Source of the DNA: an uncultured Succinatimonas sp.
Lineage (GTDB): Bacteria; Pseudomonadota; Gammaproteobacteria; Enterobacterales; Succinivibrionaceae
DNA: 7,495 nt
NCBI RefSeq assembly: GCF_905203285.1
Contig: NZ_CAJKVK010000096.1
Location: 1 to 7,495 of the forward strand
Reading direction: 5' to 3'
Shown here: in pieces, positions 6,331-7,495 of the stretch
Layout of the letters: each line of letters opens with the position of its first letter
Position numbering within the stretch: position 1 is the stretch's first letter
The notes under the pieces: model-generated
Told to the model about the DNA's origin: nothing
Database searches by the model: none
What the model saw: the letters and a program-made list of their open reading frames with translations, nothing else
Program-made: the position numbers and the translations under genes

Positions 6331-7170
6331 TTGATTTTGAAAGAATTTTTTAAAAAATTGCTGACGAGAGTGCGCGGAGATGATTTGTTCATTGAAGCTG
6401 CCGCCTTGTCTTACACTACTATTCTGGCTTTAGTGCCTGCCCTTACGGTAGTTATCTCAATTTTTGCCATGGTTCCTGCTTTTACTCCGATAAAACAGGC
6501 ATTGCAAAATTTTGTGCAGAATAATTTCATGCCGGTTTTTTCCGAAGCTATCGGCGACTATATAGGAATTTTTATTGCTCATGCTGGTCAAATGACGGTT
6601 ACCGGTACGGTGATTTTGTTTATTGTGTCTTTCTTCCTGGTAAGAGCGGTTGATAGAGCCTTAAACAGGATTTGGCGCGGCGGAAAGCGCAAAATGACTA
6701 TGACTTTTGCGGTGTACTGGACATTATTGACTTTAGGGCCTTTGGCGACCGGTATTCTTATTTGGTTTACATCAAAGGTTATCGCATATTCTTTTCTTGA
6801 TACTCCTTTATCTTTCGCTACCGGTCTTGCTTATTTTCTGGTCCCGGTCGTGGTTGAGTTAATTTTGGTATCAGCTTTATTTATTACAGTGCCGGTTGCG
6901 GTCGTAAAGATCCGTGATGCCGTACGTGGTGCTTTATTTGTGACGATTTTGTTTGAGGTGTGCAAGCGGATTTTCAGCGCTTTTATTTTAAATTTCTCTG
7001 ATTATGAGGCAATTTACGGCGCTTTGGCTGCTATTCCGGTTTTAATGATCTGGATTAATATTAACTGGGTGATTGTTTTGTTCGGTGCCGAGTTTACGGT
7101 CTTTCTTAATGAATATCGTCAGGAGAATAAGCAGGGATCAGAAGATAATCAGCAAGTTGAGCTTGAATAA
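6331..7170 (+). CDS. yihY: YihY/UPF0761 family inner-membrane protein
   Basis: This is a polytopic inner-membrane protein of the family once called RNase BN; that enzymatic name was later reassigned to ElaC, so the function is unknown. The 279 residues (E. coli YihY about 290) show hydrophobic segments near 28-50, 90-108, 126-150, 165-190, 198-218 and 228-256, consistent with about six helices. Family signatures are visible: AAALSYTTILALVPAL, DRALNRIWR, TFAVYWTLLTLGPL and YGALAAIPVLMIWI followed by LFGAE. The C-terminus is polar and acidic. The start is uncertain: the frame is open back to a stop at 6277 but holds no ATG, and TTG 6331 (or TTG 6337) lacks a clear Shine-Dalgarno and directly follows the glnA terminator. 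TTG or GTG codons further in (6358, 6370) would remove part of the short cytoplasmic N-terminus only. Expression may depend on read-through from glnA. Confidence 0.9.
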   Translation: MILKEFFKKLLTRVRGDDLFIEAAALSYTTILALVPALTVVISIFAMVPAFTPIKQALQNFVQNNFMPVFSEAIGDYIGIFIAHAGQMTVTGTVILFIVSFFLVRAVDRALNRIWRGGKRKMTMTFAVYWTLLTLGPLATGILIWFTSKVIAYSFLDTPLSFATGLAYFLVPVVVELILVSALFITVPVAVVKIRDAVRGALFVTILFEVCKRIFSAFILNFSDYEAIYGALAAIPVLMIWININWVIVLFGAEFTVFLNEYRQENKQGSEDNQQVELE

Positions 7171-7179
7171 CTGCCTGAG

Positions 7180-7223
7180 AAAAATAACGGGCTGTTACGC
7201 AATTGTTGATATAAAGCCCGTTA
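7180..7223 (-). terminator. Rho-independent terminator of the rpn-like gene
   Basis: In the minus-strand RNA UAACGGGCU (7223-7215) pairs perfectly with AGCCCGUUA (7193-7185) and is followed by five U (7184-7180). The plus direction lacks a U run after the stem, so it serves mainly the minus gene; the stem starts 18 bp beyond that gene's stop. A second, overlapping hairpin is possible (AATTGTT 7201-7207 with AACAATT 7223-7229). yihY, converging from the other side, has no clear terminator of its own. Confidence 0.7.
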
Positions 7224-7241
7224 ACAATTAAATCAAGATAT

Positions 7242-7475
7242 TTAAGCTTGCTGCTTTAACTTTAAGATTTCAGATTCAGATAATCCGGATAATTCTGCTA
7301 TTTGTGACACAGGAAAACCGGAGTTTAACATTTTCTTTGCCGTTTCAAGCGCTTGAGCTTTGCGGCCTTTTTCTTCGCCTTTAATTTCAGCGGAGCTCAT
7401 ATGCGAGGCATAATCCATTTCATAACGCTCGGCGGCCTCGTAGCGCAGCATCTCTTCTTTGTCTTTGCTAAACAC
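7242..7475 (-). CDS. Possible intragenic small protein (RpnS-like) translated from the rpn 3' end
   Basis: An in-frame GTG at 7475 is preceded by a perfect GGAGG (7488-7484) with an ideal 8-nt gap. It would give a 77-residue product identical to the Rpn C-terminal region. In E. coli, rpn genes are known to encode such small C-terminal proteins from an internal start; they bind the full-length nuclease and act as its antitoxin. The same bases also encode Ala-Glu-Val-Glu of the long frame, so the match could be incidental. I cannot see expression, and treat this as a candidate. Confidence 0.35.
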   Translation of the reverse strand: MFSKDKEEMLRYEAAERYEMDYASHMSSAEIKGEEKGRKAQALETAKKMLNSGFPVSQIAELSGLSESEILKLKQQA

Positions 7476-7495
7476 TTTCTCCACCTCCGCAAGCT
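7242..7495 (-). CDS. Rpn family recombination-promoting nuclease/putative transposase, C-terminal part
   Basis: The frame is open from the right edge to the TAA at 7244-7242 (84 codons in view), so only the 3' end of a longer gene is present. The visible part lacks the PD-(D/E)XK catalytic domain. It carries the tail typical of Rpn/PDDEXK_2-type proteins: an acidic stretch EVEKVFSKDKEEMLRYEAAE, a charged helix with GEEKGRKAQ, and a small helical end (AKKMLNSGFPVSQIAELSGLSESEILKLK) resembling a short helix-turn-helix. Rpn proteins act as DNA endonucleases and occur in many near-copies per genome, with fast-changing C-termini. Assignment rests on this tail only; the catalytic half must be read to the right of the window. 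A strong internal Shine-Dalgarno is described separately. Confidence 0.7.
   Translation of the reverse strand, partial: LAEVEKVFSKDKEEMLRYEAAERYEMDYASHMSSAEIKGEEKGRKAQALETAKKMLNSGFPVSQIAELSGLSESEILKLKQQA
7484..7488 (-). promoter_or_regulatory. Internal Shine-Dalgarno within the rpn-like gene
   Basis: GGAGG on the minus strand, fully complementary to the 16S rRNA 3' end core, stands 8 nt before an in-frame GTG (7475). It is as good as or better than the ribosome sites of the complete genes in this window. Confidence 0.45.

Noticed and set aside
1..7495. CRISPR array, tRNA, rRNA, insertion sequence or attachment site
   Set aside because: No repeat-spacer series, no cloverleaf or rRNA-like sequence, and no transposon-type terminal inverted repeats were seen; the only exact repeat noted is the 16-bp pair in front of ntrB.

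Overview
The window looks like a chromosomal segment of a gammaproteobacterium. Its protein set is nitrogen two-component system NtrB/NtrC, BipA/TypA GTPase, adenylylatable glutamine synthetase and a YihY-family membrane protein. E. coli keeps most of these genes in the same neighbourhood (glnG-glnL-glnA divergent from typA). The Rpn-type PD-(D/E)XK protein at the right edge, the moderate GC with AT-rich spacers, and the gene rearrangement suggest a host-associated or anaerobic lineage such as the Succinivibrionaceae. That assignment is inference from protein flavour only.

Layout. Positions 1-2347 hold ntrC (its end lies beyond the left edge) and ntrB on the minus strand, two bases apart, as one operon. 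Positions 2348-2575 hold its control region: a sigma70-type promoter flanked by two near-identical copies of an NtrC-box-like sequence, then the typA terminator. Positions 2576-4414 hold typA (minus). A 417-bp divergent spacer (4415-4831) carries a good CRP-type site and a weaker NtrC-like site. Positions 4832-6244 hold glnA (plus), ended by a strong hairpin terminator. yihY (plus, 6331-7170) follows with an unusual TTG start just behind that terminator. A minus-strand terminator (7180-7223) and the 3' part of an rpn-like gene (7242-7495, minus) finish the window.

How it works together. NtrB keeps all kinase motifs and the NtrC receiver keeps its phosphorylation residues, so nitrogen signalling to NtrC looks intact. 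The NtrC AAA+ domain, however, has lost the GAFTGA sigma54-contact loop, the Walker A lysine, the Walker B aspartate and one arginine finger. I see no sigma54 promoter before glnA or ntrB; the ntrB promoter looks sigma70-type. The simplest reading is an NtrC converted into a sigma54-independent DNA-binding regulator, as is known for Rhodobacter capsulatus NtrC and for TyrR. It would plausibly repress its own operon and perhaps act on glnA. This is the most notable observation in the window. The second is a strong Shine-Dalgarno inside the rpn-like gene in front of an in-frame GTG, suggesting an intragenic small protein.
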